Positions 32,269-45,000 are shown, counted from the stretch's first letter. The stretch: DNA of 64,000 nt from Oscheius sp. JU75 (GCA_037178855.1 JASJZC010000006.1:6448001-6512000), one strand, 5' to 3'. The notes: a model not told the origin generated them from the letters alone. Program-made: numbers and translations.

Positions 32269-33470
32269 TTTTTGGCCTGGAATTGAATTTGATTAGTTTT
32301 GGAGAAAATTTCTTATAAGAATGACCAAGAAAACAGGAAAGCAAGATGTCAAGTATGGGTCAAGGACAGAGAGGAAAACAGCTGCAGAGCGCGCCAAACA
32401 CATGTGTCGAAACCGAGCCGAACGGCAGGCCAGCTGTGTGCCGGCGCGTGTGACCACAATCGATATCCACCTAGATTTAGGCCGAAAGGTCAGAAAATGG
32501 TTTGAACTTATGTTTTGACAAAACCTGAGGGGTTGGGAAGAAATGAAACGCTGAGACAGAGACAAGGAGATAGACTGATGAAGGTGCGGTCAAGCTACTC
32601 TATCTTCGCCCAGAGATCTTATAAAGCTCTTCAAGCTCCTCCTATCCATCTTTCAAACCCACGTAATAATTACCCGACGATACTGAGAAACTCTGATGAT
32701 TCGCAGACCGTGACCGATTTGAAAGAGCTAAGCGAAGTATGCAACTTATGGAGTCGACTGATAAGAGGAGTTGAGGTTAATAATGCTGTTTTTGGCAATG
32801 GGCAGTGACTTATTGCTGGTATGATATCCAATTCAGAACTGAAATCAAGTTTGTTCCATAGTTCAGATATTTAGATTTCGTGTCCAGATTGCGAACTGTC
32901 GTGTCGAGGTACTGGGAAGAGGAAAGCCCAAGCAGTGGTTCCCAGAATAGATTCAAAAATTACTCCATTTCCTTCGATCTTTGTCCTGGCTCATTCCAAA
33001 CGCTATTGCTTCCATTTCCCTTCTCCCAAGAGCCTCCTCTCGATCAAAAGAACAAATTTTCTAAATTGAGAGAACCGCTAGAAAAGGGAGCTGCTATTGG
33101 GATTAGTTTCATCAGGCGAATGGAAAAAGAGGAGAGTGGTCAAAGAACGTGGCAATTACCGAGTCGAACTCGTTGAGTGTGTTTATAAATATAGGGAGCT
33201 ACTAACGTCAGCTGTTTTGTAATATTCTCGTGAAGCTCGAGAAAAATGACCACGGTGACTCACGAGATTACCTCAGGCAAAAATAGCAAAAGCTGGAAAA
33301 ACCAAAAGGACCAAAATGAGGAACTGGAAAGAAGTCACATCACTTTATTGCCAGTGTGGCTCTCACTGTTGGCAGATGTTTCAATAAGAAAAATTAGACT
33401 ATTGTTTAGAGAGCCTCTAAAAGGTGAGCTAGACGTACAGGACTTAAATAGAGGATCCTTCTCTAGTGAA
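32269..33470. other. Intergenic, no supported gene
   Basis: Several plus-strand ORFs of 60-98 codons (e.g. 32515-32808, 32880-33176) overlap minus-strand ORFs and show no domain or consistent splicing. The region would contain the promoter of the first LAPTM4-like gene. Confidence 0.4.
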
Positions 33471-33546
33471 TCGCTTTTGCATTGGTATCTGCGAAATTCT
33501 ACAAGCTCAAGCTTGTAGAATCCCGCAGATACCAAAGCAAATCACT
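33471..33546. repeat. Long hairpin, arms of about 34 nt
   Basis: The arm 33471-33507 (ending ATTCTACAAGCT) pairs with 33510-33546 (starting AGCTTGTAGAAT) around a CA loop, with four or five mismatches. It could be a collapsed inverted-repeat element or a small-RNA precursor. Confidence 0.75.
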
Positions 33547-33794
33547 TCCGATTTTCAGAAATCGGTCGTCTTCGCGATTTTAAACTCACTGACTTTTTCA
33601 ATTGTCTAGATGAATTGACAGGAAATGTCCTGTCAAGTATAAAAGGGAGCTCTTTTTATTTTGGCTGATGCCCCTTGAGGCTTGTGGCAGGTAGATGCTG
33701 TTGCAGTCAGGCTACCGTAACAGGAGCAGCATCCTCCCAGAAACGCATCTCCCAAACGGATTCCAGTTGGCTTGACTTGCCAAGAGTAATTGCT

Positions 33795-33870
33795 GTCCCA
33801 AAGTATGCCTGACAAATTGACAATTAGGGCTTCAGACAGACAGACACACAGAGACTTTTGAGCATTTTGA
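33795..33870. repeat. Repeat family R2, copy 1
   Basis: ATTGACAATTAGGGCTTCAG followed by CAGACAGACACACAGAGAC. Related copies are at 55036-55085 and, reversed, at 48310-48405. It abuts the reverse-transcriptase remnant. Confidence 0.6.
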
Positions 33871-33904
33871 ACTAGATAGTAGATGGCAGCCAAGTAGACC
33901 TGGA

Positions 33905-34330
33905 ACTCAACATGGATAAGACTTTTGTGATGACAAATCGACATCCAGCTGCAACCAATGTAGACGGTGTAAGGATAAATTATTAGACAAGCAAGCAATG
34001 TACCTTGGCCAGCGTATCTCATTCGACCTAAATGTTGCCATCGAGTTGACGCGACGAATCCGATCTGCATGGGGGATGTTTCAATAAGTTCCACCAACTC
34101 CATACAAACAAAAGCGTTTCAATCCAACACAAAAGGAAGGTATTCATTTGTTGCATTGAACCTGCTCTCCTGTGCCATAGACACAAAGATTGTTCGAGTG
34201 GAAAACTTGGAGAGCAATTAGGACGGCCGAAACCACGATGGAGTGACTGCTTCTCAAATGAGCTAGCACAGAACTGGACAAGAGTCGCTAGGGAAGATAC
34301 AGCTGAAAACAGCAGCAACTACGACACGTG
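33905..34330 (+). mobile_element. Degenerate non-LTR retrotransposon (reverse transcriptase C-terminus)
   Basis: Three frames in turn give NMDKTFVMTNRHPA, QAMYLGQRISFDLN...IELTRRIRSAWGMFQ and, after a gap, LGRPKPRWSDCFSNELAQNW and TRVAREDTA. These match the thumb and C-terminal end of animal RTE/jockey-like reverse transcriptases, where xYLGxxI and GRPxxRWxDDF motifs are typical. Stops and frameshifts separate the pieces and the catalytic YADD region is absent, so it is dead. Confidence 0.8.
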
Positions 34331-34403
34331 AACACGCTGATATCCTAATAACGTCAAATGTTTTGAACATTCAATAATGGCACAATTTCAAGTACTGAGA
34401 AAG

Positions 34404-35217
34404 TTACGCGTAGGCAGGAGGAGCCGAAGGATAAATCGGGGAAGGAATATGCTGCTGATTGTCCAAGGCGACGGATCCGTTACGAAGACGATGCAGCTCA
34501 TAGTCTTTAAGATATCTGTAGCAGCGGTTGGCAATGTTGAAGAACCAGTAGTTGAGGAGGATGCTGAAGAGGACCAAGACGGCGGCGACGATGCAAATCA
34601 CTCTGGCAACTGTAATATTTTTCGCTATGTTCAACTATTAGGTATTACTTACTTGCTTGAACGTTTTCCGTATCTTTCATCATGTCAGGATTCTTGGAGT
34701 GTCCCTGGAAATACAGTATGACTATCCACTTTTGTTTCTTCCCAAAACTAAAAAATGTGAGAGAATTAACCTTGATGAATTCGAAGATATCCTCATTCAT
34801 GAAGACGGCAGCAATCACCAAAATGACGAAAATGCAAACGGACATGATGACTCCAAGGGCCATGAAAATGACGAAGGGGAGAACAAATCTCGGGTTCAGC
34901 TTACTTATTCCCGCGAACAGAAGTACAACACATAGAATTTGGGCCAGATCGACAATAATCTACAACTTTGGTTTGATAAATATGAAAACACTTACGGAGC
35001 CGAAGTTAAGACCCTCTTTCCCGAAGGATCCAATCAGCCCAATAGTGAGCATGACAGCCATGAAGATTCCGATGCGGAAGGCACCAGTCTGAAGATAAAT
35101 TGACGAGAAACCAGAAATCAAACTTACGAGACAGTGAACATGACCACAACAGCATGTCTCACATATGTATTTCCTGTCGTAGTGATCGAAGCCATCGTTG
35201 ACGGGGAACTTCTTCAT
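34404..35217 (-). CDS. LAPTM4-like lysosomal/endosomal four-TM protein, paralogue 2
   Basis: Exons 35217-35128, 35088-34996, 34959-34771, 34704-34653, 34609-34404; 209 aa. Start MKKFPVNDGFDHYDRKYICE parallels MKPVPVNDGFNHYDKRYMCE in paralogue 1, as do TGAFRIGI/TGAYTVGV, LNPRFVLPFV/LNPRYVLPFV and NYWFFNIANRCYRYLKDYEL. All four introns fall at matching places. The cytoplasmic tail again ends with PSAPPAYA, keeping the PPxY motif, but the luminal loop lacks the two sequons of paralogue 1. Localisation and role as for paralogue 1, by family. Confidence 0.85.
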
Positions 35218-36936
35218 TGTGCGGCCTAGAAACTCGTCACTCTGAGGGAAAAGGTTTTAGGAGCTGTTATGTAAAGCTCTGACCGCATGACAAAAAGTAA
35301 AAATTGTCGGGCGTGGTGCTTAGATCTTTCAGAGAACGACATGAGCAGCTAGCCAAGAATATGAGAACAAAACTGTATCTTTACAAAAAAAAAGTTTAAG
35401 TTGCGAAAATACAACCATCTCTGTTGCAAAATACTTGGCAAATGAGGGGAAATCTGGTCAACAGGTTTCTAAATGGAGAGGGGGAAGGTCACTGTCGATA
35501 CTGGTCACATGGCATGGAATCAGTACATTTCAGCGGGAAGGACAAAGTAGCATGGGTTTGTTCGAAAATGTGGTCTTCTTTTATAGGAGGATCAAATTGG
35601 ATCTCTGGACAGGGATCATGAGAGGATATGGACATTGTGCGAGACCAGTGGGAGACCAGAGTTTCTAGTAAACATGTGGCTAGAGACTGCTTCCTGGTCC
35701 TAGAACGAACTTGACGAGAGAACTGGAGAGAAGAAGCCAAAGAACACAAGGCTAGAGGAGGTGCAAAGCGGAAGGCAATAATCCGGGCGACTTTAGCAAA
35801 CAAATAACTCGTTCAGAACAGCTAATCGAAAGTGTTCCTAACCTTTCGGATACTAATTAGATTCTACTCATTCAGGCTTTCACCTCTAACTGTCCTAAGC
35901 TGAAAGTTAGACAGGACAGGGACGGCATCGATAGTCGATTGCGGCAGTTGACCTCTTTTTCTCGGGCCAGCATTGGCAGCTGATTGTCGATTTCGGAAAG
36001 TAGAAAAATGGAGAAACAAAGAGTAGTAAATCTTGTACATGTGGACAACATATTGCACTTGGAGTGCCGGCATATGTGACCTCGTGCCTCCTCAATCAAT
36101 GATGACCCAGCTGGCTGGAATCCTAATTTTTGAGGCATTGAAATGAAAGCAGATGAGTTGCGAGTATCAAGTAGAAACTGACATCGTAGCGTAGACGCGA
36201 ATTTTTTTTTTTTTTCGAATAGAAGAACCCAATTAAAAACAACAGCTTACATTCCATACAATTACCAAAGACATGCATAAACTTGTCGTGATATTACATC
36301 TGACAGGACCTGACAAGACAGGCAGCAACAGAAAGTTCATTTGGTCGTTGCTGCTCACTCTGGATGACTATCTCGTCTTTATTTATACCAAGGTTAGTTT
36401 AAAGGTAGCTGCCATTCAAGCGGTTTTTGCATTAACTCTCTCACCTTTTCCGTCGCTTCGAGACTATGATCTGGGCTAGTACGACCCATGTCTAACAAAA
36501 GCAGAGACGACACTCTTTCCAACTGAAAGCTGCATTCCCATTTTCTAATAGACATATACGCCTTTCTCTTGAATTGAAACCTCCTCGGTGAAAGGTAAGG
36601 AAAGGCAACGAAGTTTCAAAGGAGTCCAACTTAAGAGCAGTTCGTGAATCTGGACCGTGAATTTCTTAATTTTAAAGAAACGCTCTGAACCGATAGTCAA
36701 AATGAAGTGGAAAGATTTGAAATCTGCAGCTGAACAGGACAAGCTAGTCTTTTTTTTCAGTTCATTCCACAAATAATGGTTAATACTTTGTTTTGTCGTT
36801 GAGAAAAAGAGACAATGGATACTTTTGTTATGCACCAAGAATGACTACAGATGATGCGAATTGGAAGGTGAACTGAGAGGGATGAGGGACTAGAAAAACG
36901 ATTGCAGATCATAGGAGAACAAGTGGTTTGAGCTGG
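35218..36936. other. Intergenic, no supported gene
   Basis: ORFs of up to 104 codons on both strands around 35.4-36.1 kb overlap one another and show no domain. A poly(T) run of 14 is at 36200-36213. Nothing else is supported. Confidence 0.4.
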
Positions 36937-38947
36937 TTATGGGATAGATTGACTCGACTGCGGCTCGTCTTTTTCCATTGGAATATGTTGAGAAGCAGAG
37001 GATTGTTGAGATCCAGAACGAGAGGAATTGGGAGAGACGGCAGCGTTGCCAGCCCGTGCGATGAGATAATTGAAAGCACTCATAACAGTTACTACTCGAG
37101 AAGGGGCATCAGGTCCTGAAAACTGATCTGTTAACCAATGGATTCGTTCGTTACCATTACCATTTCGCTCGGTAAAATATCGCATTAGGAGTTTGAAATG
37201 ACGAGTTTGCGCCGCATCTGCACCAGCACTTCCAGCACAGCCCATGCTGTTCAGTAGAAGGAGGACCTTCATCAGAACAAACTCGTTGTGCTCCACACCA
37301 TCTCTAAGGAAGGGTGAGACGAGTCTGGCCAGATGTTGTCCAAAATGTGTTTGTGCCTCTTTCTCACTGTCCACGAGATCCATGGCCTCTTTGACGACGG
37401 TTAGTGGGAAGACGATCGTGCGAACAATTTCGTCCTGAAACTCTTTGTTTATGAATTACTGTGACTCATGTAGTAGAATCACGTAGCATATAAGTTACAA
37501 TCTTCTAACGCACAAACTCATACATGTTAATACAAGATGATTTTGTCTTGTTTACGATCCACTTTGCTCCTCTCTAACCCTCCTACGCCCCTCCCATACT
37601 TCCTTTTCCGCGATTTATGGTCTCGCCTTCCAAGAACTATATGTGCCATCCGCTTATCCGAGGATCAATCGATTAGCCAGTCAACTACACCTCATTGCGG
37701 CAGAGAACATCCAGTAAAACACAGATTACGCTATTTTCGGATCAAATGTACATGCATCTATTTTAACAAAGCAGCTGCTCGAGCGAGAAATGGACTGAAT
37801 TCCGAGTTAAACGTTGCATGAACTGTAGTATAATTTACAAACCTGAAGTTCTGTAGCAATTTGATGAAAGTCTTCGAACTCGGCCGCAAAACGGTTAGCC
37901 TTAAGCAGATCCTTGGACATGGCGCCCTCGTGATCTGGCGGTAGACGATAGTTTGGTCCCTGAAACCTTTTCATGTTTTCAAAAAGAAAAGACGAACTAT
38001 TTGGTTCTTCTCCAAAATCGGGCCACTAAGTCGTCGAAGGGTCTGTGCATCGGCCCAAGACACAGAATCAGGCTTAAAGTTGGCGCATTCTTGCTCCACC
38101 TTGAGAATTCGTCGCAGTTCCGCAGTTTCCGGCTCGATAAGAGTCGAAGTCGTCGTGACTGATTCCGCAGACATGCCCTGGTTCAGGCATTTCTCGTAGC
38201 GACAGTGGCGACATCGAATCTTCTTCCGCAGAGCGTGGTCTGAAACAATAAACCTGATCTCTCTCCCTAGTCCCAGATCTGCGCACTTCCTTTTTCACCT
38301 GGTAGCTGGTTCTCTGATTTGGAGAAATGACCTTTCGCGCGTAGACTACGCAAGCGTTTGGGCTTGTCTTCTTATGAGAGCCGTCTGTATTGCCCGACTG
38401 CTTGAAACAAGAAAGACATTGATCTCATGGGCTTCCAGGTAACAGGACCATCACGGACGGCCAAAGTTGATAAACATGATCTCGCTATGCATTTTAATAA
38501 TAAGACGAGATCAGCCAAGAGAATTGCACATTTCTCATTGATTAAGACTTTTGGCCTAGCTCTCACTAGATCTTGTTGGCCTTTTCGCAAAACTCGACCA
38601 AAAAATGTCTCTGTACTCCTTTTGATCTGATGAAGTCTAGTCTTTTACACCCTCGATGTCACAACTCTAACTCACCGGTCTGTTTTCGTTCTGCCAGACA
38701 CTTTCCGTCCCCGCTGATACAGCGATAGGTCTTTCGCGAGAGGACAGTCCGACGAAAGAAGGTCTTGCAGCCATTACAGGATGGTACCTAAAGCATGATC
38801 GTCTTTAAATACGGATATAAGTGAAACCTCATAATGGTAGCCGGTAGCACTTCCACAACATATAGCACAGGGAAGGTTGAAGGTTCGTGGCTGGCGACGT
38901 GACGTTGACGAGCCGGGGCCGTCCTCAGAGGCGGCCCGCTCGGCCAT
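36937..38947 (-). CDS. Nuclear hormone receptor, nematode supplementary type
   Basis: Exons 38947-38828, 38787-38676, 38239-37998, 37959-37843, 37434-36937; about 362 aa. A ligand-dependent or orphan transcription factor. Zinc finger 1 reads CAICCGSATGYHYEVPSCNGC, followed by the nematode P-box CNGCKTFFRRT; finger 2 has YRCISGDGKC and IRCRHCRYEKCLNQGM. The gap between the second and third Cys of finger 2 is 16 residues instead of the usual 9. The extra residues span the exon 2-3 junction, so a mis-set splice site or a missed short exon is possible. The ligand-binding part (from EIVRTIVFPL) shows a helix 3-5-like region and ends in a Ser/Gln-rich tail rather than an evident AF-2 helix. 37116-37160 (45 nt, stop-free) may be an intron. 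The ATG at 38947 was preferred over an upstream GTG. Confidence 0.87.
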
Positions 38948-41204
38948 GGAGGCTTGGAGTTGAGGCTTTTTCACAAAATGCTCTGATAGTTATCAGTTTT
39001 TGGTGTTGAAAACATTAATCTGTGAACGCATGTTCTTCTGGGTAAAAGATTCAGTCATTTTTGGATATTTAGATGTGTGTAGGCACACAGTACTTTCCCG
39101 GAATTCTTCCAAAATACTGTCAGAAACACAAACTTACCAATTCCAACAATGTTGACGCCTATCAAAAGTCTATCTGTCCGCTTGAACGGTTTGAAGTATC
39201 GCATAGGGAGAGATCGCGGTCACCCTATAGTTTTCTGATAAAAAGAGGAAGTAAGAGAGAAAGAGAGCTGTGAGACAGCCGGTGCAAAAGGTCATCAGGG
39301 TGTGAAGTTCGGTCTCCTAGATAAGGCAATGTTTGGTCAGTTTCATTCGAGGGGTAACGTCTAAAAAACATGACTATTAATTAACACTACTGTAGGGCTA
39401 CGGTAGAAGTTAAGAGCAATGTCTGGAAGTGGCTAATAGTCATGATCGGAAGGTGCAACCCTGTCGGCCAACATCTCGTTCTATCTTGATGATCGAGATG
39501 TTCGGGTCCAAGTTGGTTCAAAGGACGATAGAAAAAGAGCCATAGACAGCAGTCATAATGTCTAGAAAAAAATGCTTATTTGTGGATACATGCGAGACAC
39601 TACAGTAACTTCGCGCGCATTTCTCAATCACAAAATCATGCTATTAAAGGCATATGTGTAGTTTGGGATAGTGGACCGATGATCATATGATAAGGAACAA
39701 TTAGGCAAACAGTTAGGGACCCTTCTTCTCATGTGATGTCGATGTCCGCCACAGCTAACAGCTTATCACTTGTTCTTTTATTCTTCTCTTCTTTTACTAA
39801 ACTCCTAACCTATAAAGCTGATCATGAAGATGAAAGCAGTATGGGATTTACTCGCATGCAGCACTTACTAGCCCTCCAAGATAAACAGTTAAAGGGGCAT
39901 ATTGTAAAATCTCGGAAAAAAAAGTTTGATGAGACAGTGTAGATAGTGGACTTGAGTGCTAAACCCGCTAGGTATTAACAATGATCTTATAATCAAAATG
40001 CATCCAACTGAGCTCCTCATTAAAAGTTCCGATAGATGGCCTATTCGGAAACTTCCTCTTCCATAGAAGGAAAAAGATGGTCAGTAGTTGCACGTGACTC
40101 TGCGCGCGGCTTGATCGGGAACATAGGAAAGGGCCGTCTCTCGAACTGGAACACATTTTAAAAATAAGAACAGTGATCAACAGGGACAGGGAGAAGAACA
40201 CAGAAAGTTTTGTTTTTGGTCATCAACTCTCTGGTGTTTGATATTAATAGTTCAATTAAGACATCACTTTAATGCAAAGAGTAACAAATAGTCTGCTAGG
40301 AGAAATGTGTGTTGCTCTTTTTATGCAAACTGAATGTCTCTAACTAATCTCCAGAATAAGATAACTTTTTGAATGTCTCAAAATGTAGTTGGAAAACTTA
40401 GATTATGTGTAACCGTGACATTAAAATATGTTTGCAACTAGAATATGTGTGTTCGTATCGGAACACCGAAAACGAATTAGAACTTTCAAACTCTATCTGT
40501 CTTTCGTACTTTTACAGCCGTCGTATCTCTCTTAAATGATTGCTTAAAGTCGCCACATTCAATAGTCAGCTTTCAGAAGCAGAGGTTCAAATGATATATT
40601 TTCAAGGGAGCGTTATATAATCTGGTGTCTGTCACATGTAAAAACATCAATAAGCTCTACAAAAAAGCATTATAGCGTGAGTTGATGTCAAAGTATTTAT
40701 GAGAGCTGGACATGCTAGACTGTTCCCTTGATCGGTACATCTAATCTCAAAAGCGCATCGGTTCTCCAAGATCTACAACAGTTCAAAAGAGGACAAACAT
40801 TTTCCTCATCTTCGGGACAAATGAATGCATTGAAACCAATTTCTGAATGGAAATGGCTAGCTGTTCCTGCCCTCGCAGTAGTAGATACCTCATCAGAAAA
40901 ACAGATTCAGGATGCAGCTGCACCTATGATCACCGATGCACATGATCAGGAACCTTTCGAAGAGGGTGGAGTGGGTACAGAACGACTGTGCAATCCAATT
41001 CTGGCTACAACATCAGGCAGGTGTTACTTTTGATCAGCGAGTAATGGCTTCTCCCCAGAGGGAGAAGAGATGTGTGTTCAATTCTGTTGAGCGCGGATGT
41101 GAGGTGCAAAACACAAACTTTAACGAGGGAAAGCAGAGAACGAAAATTAAAGTTTTTGTTAATTTCGCGGTCTTTCGTGGGAACGTAAAACAGTTCCTAG
41201 GATG
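38948..41204. other. Intergenic, no supported gene
   Basis: A 101-codon plus-strand ORF (40728-41033, MIGTSNLKSASVLQDLQQ...) is the longest; no domain or homologue recognised and no splice partner. The rest holds only short, AT-rich ORFs. Confidence 0.4.
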
Positions 41205-41420
41205 CTCTCTACTACTAAAATGCGATGGTGTCTGTCAGTCAGTCCGTCCGCCCGTCATTACGAAATAAAAGCGAGCAAGCTATTTTATCCAGAAGTTGTG
41301 TTGTCCAGAATAAATTACTGCCAATATTGGGTGGCAAGTTAACTTTGGATGCGCACTAGACTTTACTTTTGTCGCAGTGAAGCGGCGCAGCTGCCAATGC
41401 AAACTGAATGCAAAAAAAAG
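41205..41420 (+). repeat. Dispersed repeat family R1, copy 2
   Basis: CTACTACTAAAATGCGATGG, TGTCTGTCAGTCAGTCCGTC and GAAGCGGCGCAGCTGCCAATG occur in the same order as in copy 1. Confidence 0.6.
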
Positions 41421-41496
41421 AAGGCAAAGCGGTTGGAGACGGCTGGCAGTTTCTAGGATTGAGAGAGAGCATGATAAGAGATGCATTGTGCCGAAA

Positions 41497-41547
41497 AAGT
41501 AGGAGATGTACTAAAGAAACTAGGTTTCTTTGGTACATCTCCTACTT
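41497..41547. repeat. Near-perfect 24-nt hairpin
   Basis: AAGTAGGAGATGTACTAAAG-AAAC (41497-41520) pairs with 41524-41547 around a TAG loop with a single mismatch, which would be a G:U pair in RNA. Candidate small-RNA precursor or TIR remnant. Confidence 0.75.
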
Positions 41548-42000
41548 GCTGAAACTAGAAATGTTAAAGTTGGAAGACTTATACAGTCTTGAACAGAACT
41601 TTTGTCCTGGCATTGCCATCAACTGGCAACAGGCGGACAGTTTGGCAGAGGTGATAAGGGCTGATGATATCAACAATTTTTTTGGAGTACAAGGAGCTAT
41701 ATGAGTGTGTTTGAGTGAAAACGCTGCCGGAATGGCTCAAAAACATTTTTTCAAACAAACAAGCCGGTCTGACTGTACTCTCCCGCTGTGTTGCCTTCTC
41801 TCTCTTTCCTATCCCGATAGGCGCTTCTTTTCGACTGGTACAGTCACCGACAGTTCCCCGCTATGCCGCTCCCACTTATTTACAGTCAAATTACAGCCCA
41901 CAATCTACATATCTCGGTCCGAATCTCGTCCCAATTCAGGGCCGCGGGGTGTCTCGCTCGTGCTATTTAGGCTCTGGACTGCGTCATGGTCAGTCTTAGC
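41548..42000. other. Upstream region of the collagen gene
   Basis: Presumed promoter. Two overlapping ORFs of 94 and 99 codons (41705-42004) run up to the collagen ATG in other frames and have no recognised domain. No TATA box was found. Confidence 0.4.
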
Positions 42001-45000
42001 ATGAAGACACAGGATCTGGAAGATGACCACCTCCGACTCCGGAGAACAGCCTTTGTAGCCGTGAGTTCTTTCAAATGCGCAGGTACACTTTATCAGCTCG
42101 CCGAGCTGGGGTTCTCGGTAATTTATTTGAGATAAGACATTGTCTCTTGCTCATATTGACTTTTTGAATTTGGTGATCTTTTGTTTCTTTTGGTTAGGTT
42201 ACTACTAGAAAGTTCGGCCGTGGTCACTTTCAAAATACGTCAAGAAACTTTTTTAAACTTTTGCTTGCGTTCTCGTCATCTCTTACAAGGCTTTCAGCTC
42301 TGTTAGTCCGATTCTCGATTCCCGAACCAGCCAAAATTCCAGTTCCCACTTTATTTTTCTCTAGAGCATGAAAGCTGTTACGATGACTATTTAGGTATTT
42401 GTCTCTGGTACCTTTATCTTGAATAATGTTTCTATGGGCTTTGACTGATCCCTCCAAGAAATCTAGACGATCGACTCTCTGCACTGGCGCCAAAAAGACG
42501 CCATGTCTTCGGTCCTATCACATCCGTTCCGCTACTTGCGGCGAACACCCTTAGAGTTTTCACTTTTTACTGCTCCCACCGTCTTCGAAGATTATAAACT
42601 TTTTTTTGACCAATACGCTTCACAGTGCCCAACTAAGATAGCGTTTTAGATACATCCAACTTCTGGAGCGGTACTTTACTGTCGATTCGCTATTCTCATT
42701 GTTTGATTCGAAATACAAACCTAAATTCTAATAACTACCCTTTTAAAAGTACAAAAAACCGTGTCGTCTCCCGTATGACCTTGTCTGTTTTACTTCCTTC
42801 TATTCGGCAGCTTGTGTCTCTCAAAAAGGGTACTAGCCTTTCACGTTCAAACATCACCTCCAATGCTGTTACCAATCTGCTAATTTCTTGCCAAATCAAA
42901 GGAAAAGTGTGACGCAGAACTTGAATATCTCTGGGAATTGACACAGGATGTTGCGAAGGAAAAAGCCAATTTGTTTGTTATGTTGGAGGGAGCGTGATCA
43001 TTGAGAGAATGTTTTGCAATGTTTCAAGTTATCCTACCTTGTTACCGAAAAGGCGGCGTCGCGAGGGCGATGATAGGGCTAGCGGGGAAACCCAATGGGG
43101 CAGGGCTTATCAGTACCGTAACGCCGGATTTGAAAAATGGAGCGAATCGCGGTGTCATTTTCAGAAAACAGTTAGATCTCAACGATCTCTTTCTCTGTGG
43201 TTTTCTACTTACCTTTCTGCAATCAACTTCGTACTTTTGAAAGGTTATAGCTTGAACCAGAGATCTCTGATGATCAAATGACTCTTTGAGATCGGTTTTA
43301 TATGATTTCCGCAACTAGTCTTGGAAACAGCGAAAGCGAACCTTTTTAAAGCGGATATCTAGAAGTTACAGACAAAGTGTTCGAATTAGGTACTAGAGTA
43401 GGTATGTAAACATTTTCTATATCGTGTATTAAACACAGAACATGGATAGCAAGGACAGGACACCAAGCAGGACGTCTTATGTCAGTTAATGGACTCAGTC
43501 GATACTGTCAGCTCTCTAGGATCCGAAGTGTCTCAAGGTCAAAGGAATACAATTTTCGCTGTTAGGATAACTTGCAATTAAAAAATCTGACGTGAATGAG
43601 TCATAAGAACAGGTGTGCAGAGCAAGAAATATAGGTCACAAATCAGTGCAACAAGAGTCGCGAGTGGTTGACAGTTCAAAAAAATCAAGCGTATTGGAAT
43701 CAAGCGACATAAAGCCAAACAGACAGAAGAGAGACAAAAGGTAGTCTCAAAATCCGTCTCAAAAAGGCATACTTTACCTTAGGCGGCTTATATCTCACTC
43801 CGAAATCCGAGATAATCCTAAGAACGTAAAGGATTGTGTGCACGTTCTCTTTTATAAACTAGCCAAGGGATTCCAGATCGCTGTTGCCACCTCTGCCGTC
43901 TTTTCCTCTGTGGTTTCCCTTCCCCTGGTCTACAACTATGTACAAACACTTCAAACTCACATGTCTGACGAAATGGAAACTTGCAGAGTGAGTTAGCGAC
44001 AGAAATCTGCCAGAAATTGGAGAAAATGCCTACGTCTGATAAACTTCACTGGACAATTACCTCGCCCATCCTCCCATGTGGTCTAGTGGTTAGGATTCGT
44101 GGTTTTCACCCACGCGGCCCGGGTTCGATTCCCGGCATGGGAATTTCTTTTTGTTTTTGTTTTTTTTTCAGTACATCTGTTTTCTTTTTAGGTCAAGTCC
44201 CGCGAGCTTTGGGTAGAAGTCTTCGCTGTTGAAGACGCCCTGAACGTGCTTCCTAAAGCAGTGGAAGGTTCAAGAGTTCGTCGCGAGTGGAGTTTTGGAC
44301 AGTGGGTCGACAGGAACAGTCGCAAAGGTACAATTGATATTTTTTCATAATCAAACTGTTTAAGAGCCTGCCTACAGTGATGGTGGGTACGGTGGCTACG
44401 GAAAACAAGCAGCTGCCGTCGAGGACTTTGCTTCAGGCTGTTGCACATGTCAACAGGGACCTGCTGGTCCACCAGGCCCTCCAGGTGATGATGGGGAGGA
44501 CGGTATTGATGGAAAATCCGGTCCTGATGGGATTCCAGGTAGGTAGAAATAGTACACTGAACGGGATCAGAGCTCTTTTCACCCAAAATTGAGCTACAAT
44601 TCCTCTATGTATAGAACGTTATCTAGGAACAATACAGATTCATATCTTATACACCACTGTAATTCCCACGTTATAGGAGAAGACGGTAAGCTGCTGCCAC
44701 CAATGGGCTCACCTCCCGAGCCGTGCATAATCTGCCCTCCCGGTTTTCCCGGTCCAGCTGGAGCACCTGGCCCGAGAGGTAGTCCAGGCCCGAGAGGCAG
44801 TCCAGGAAATCCAGGTCAGGTAAGCTAGCCGATCAAAGATCATCTGGGAGACCGTGAGTTGTTATAGGATGGAAAGAAGGGAGAGGTAGGATTGGCTGGA
44901 CCGCCCGGCCCTACTGGACGGACAGGGAAGCCCGGAGCTCAAGGACCTCGTGGACTCAATGGACGAGTTATTACGGTAGGCTAGAGACAGACTTACCAGC

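Noticed and set aside
41705-42004. Overlapping 94- and 99-codon ORFs before the collagen
   Set aside because: Two frames open at once with no domain; probably promoter sequence.
44188-44586. 132-codon minus-strand ORF
   Set aside because: Antisense of collagen exons; proline codons reversed give few stops.
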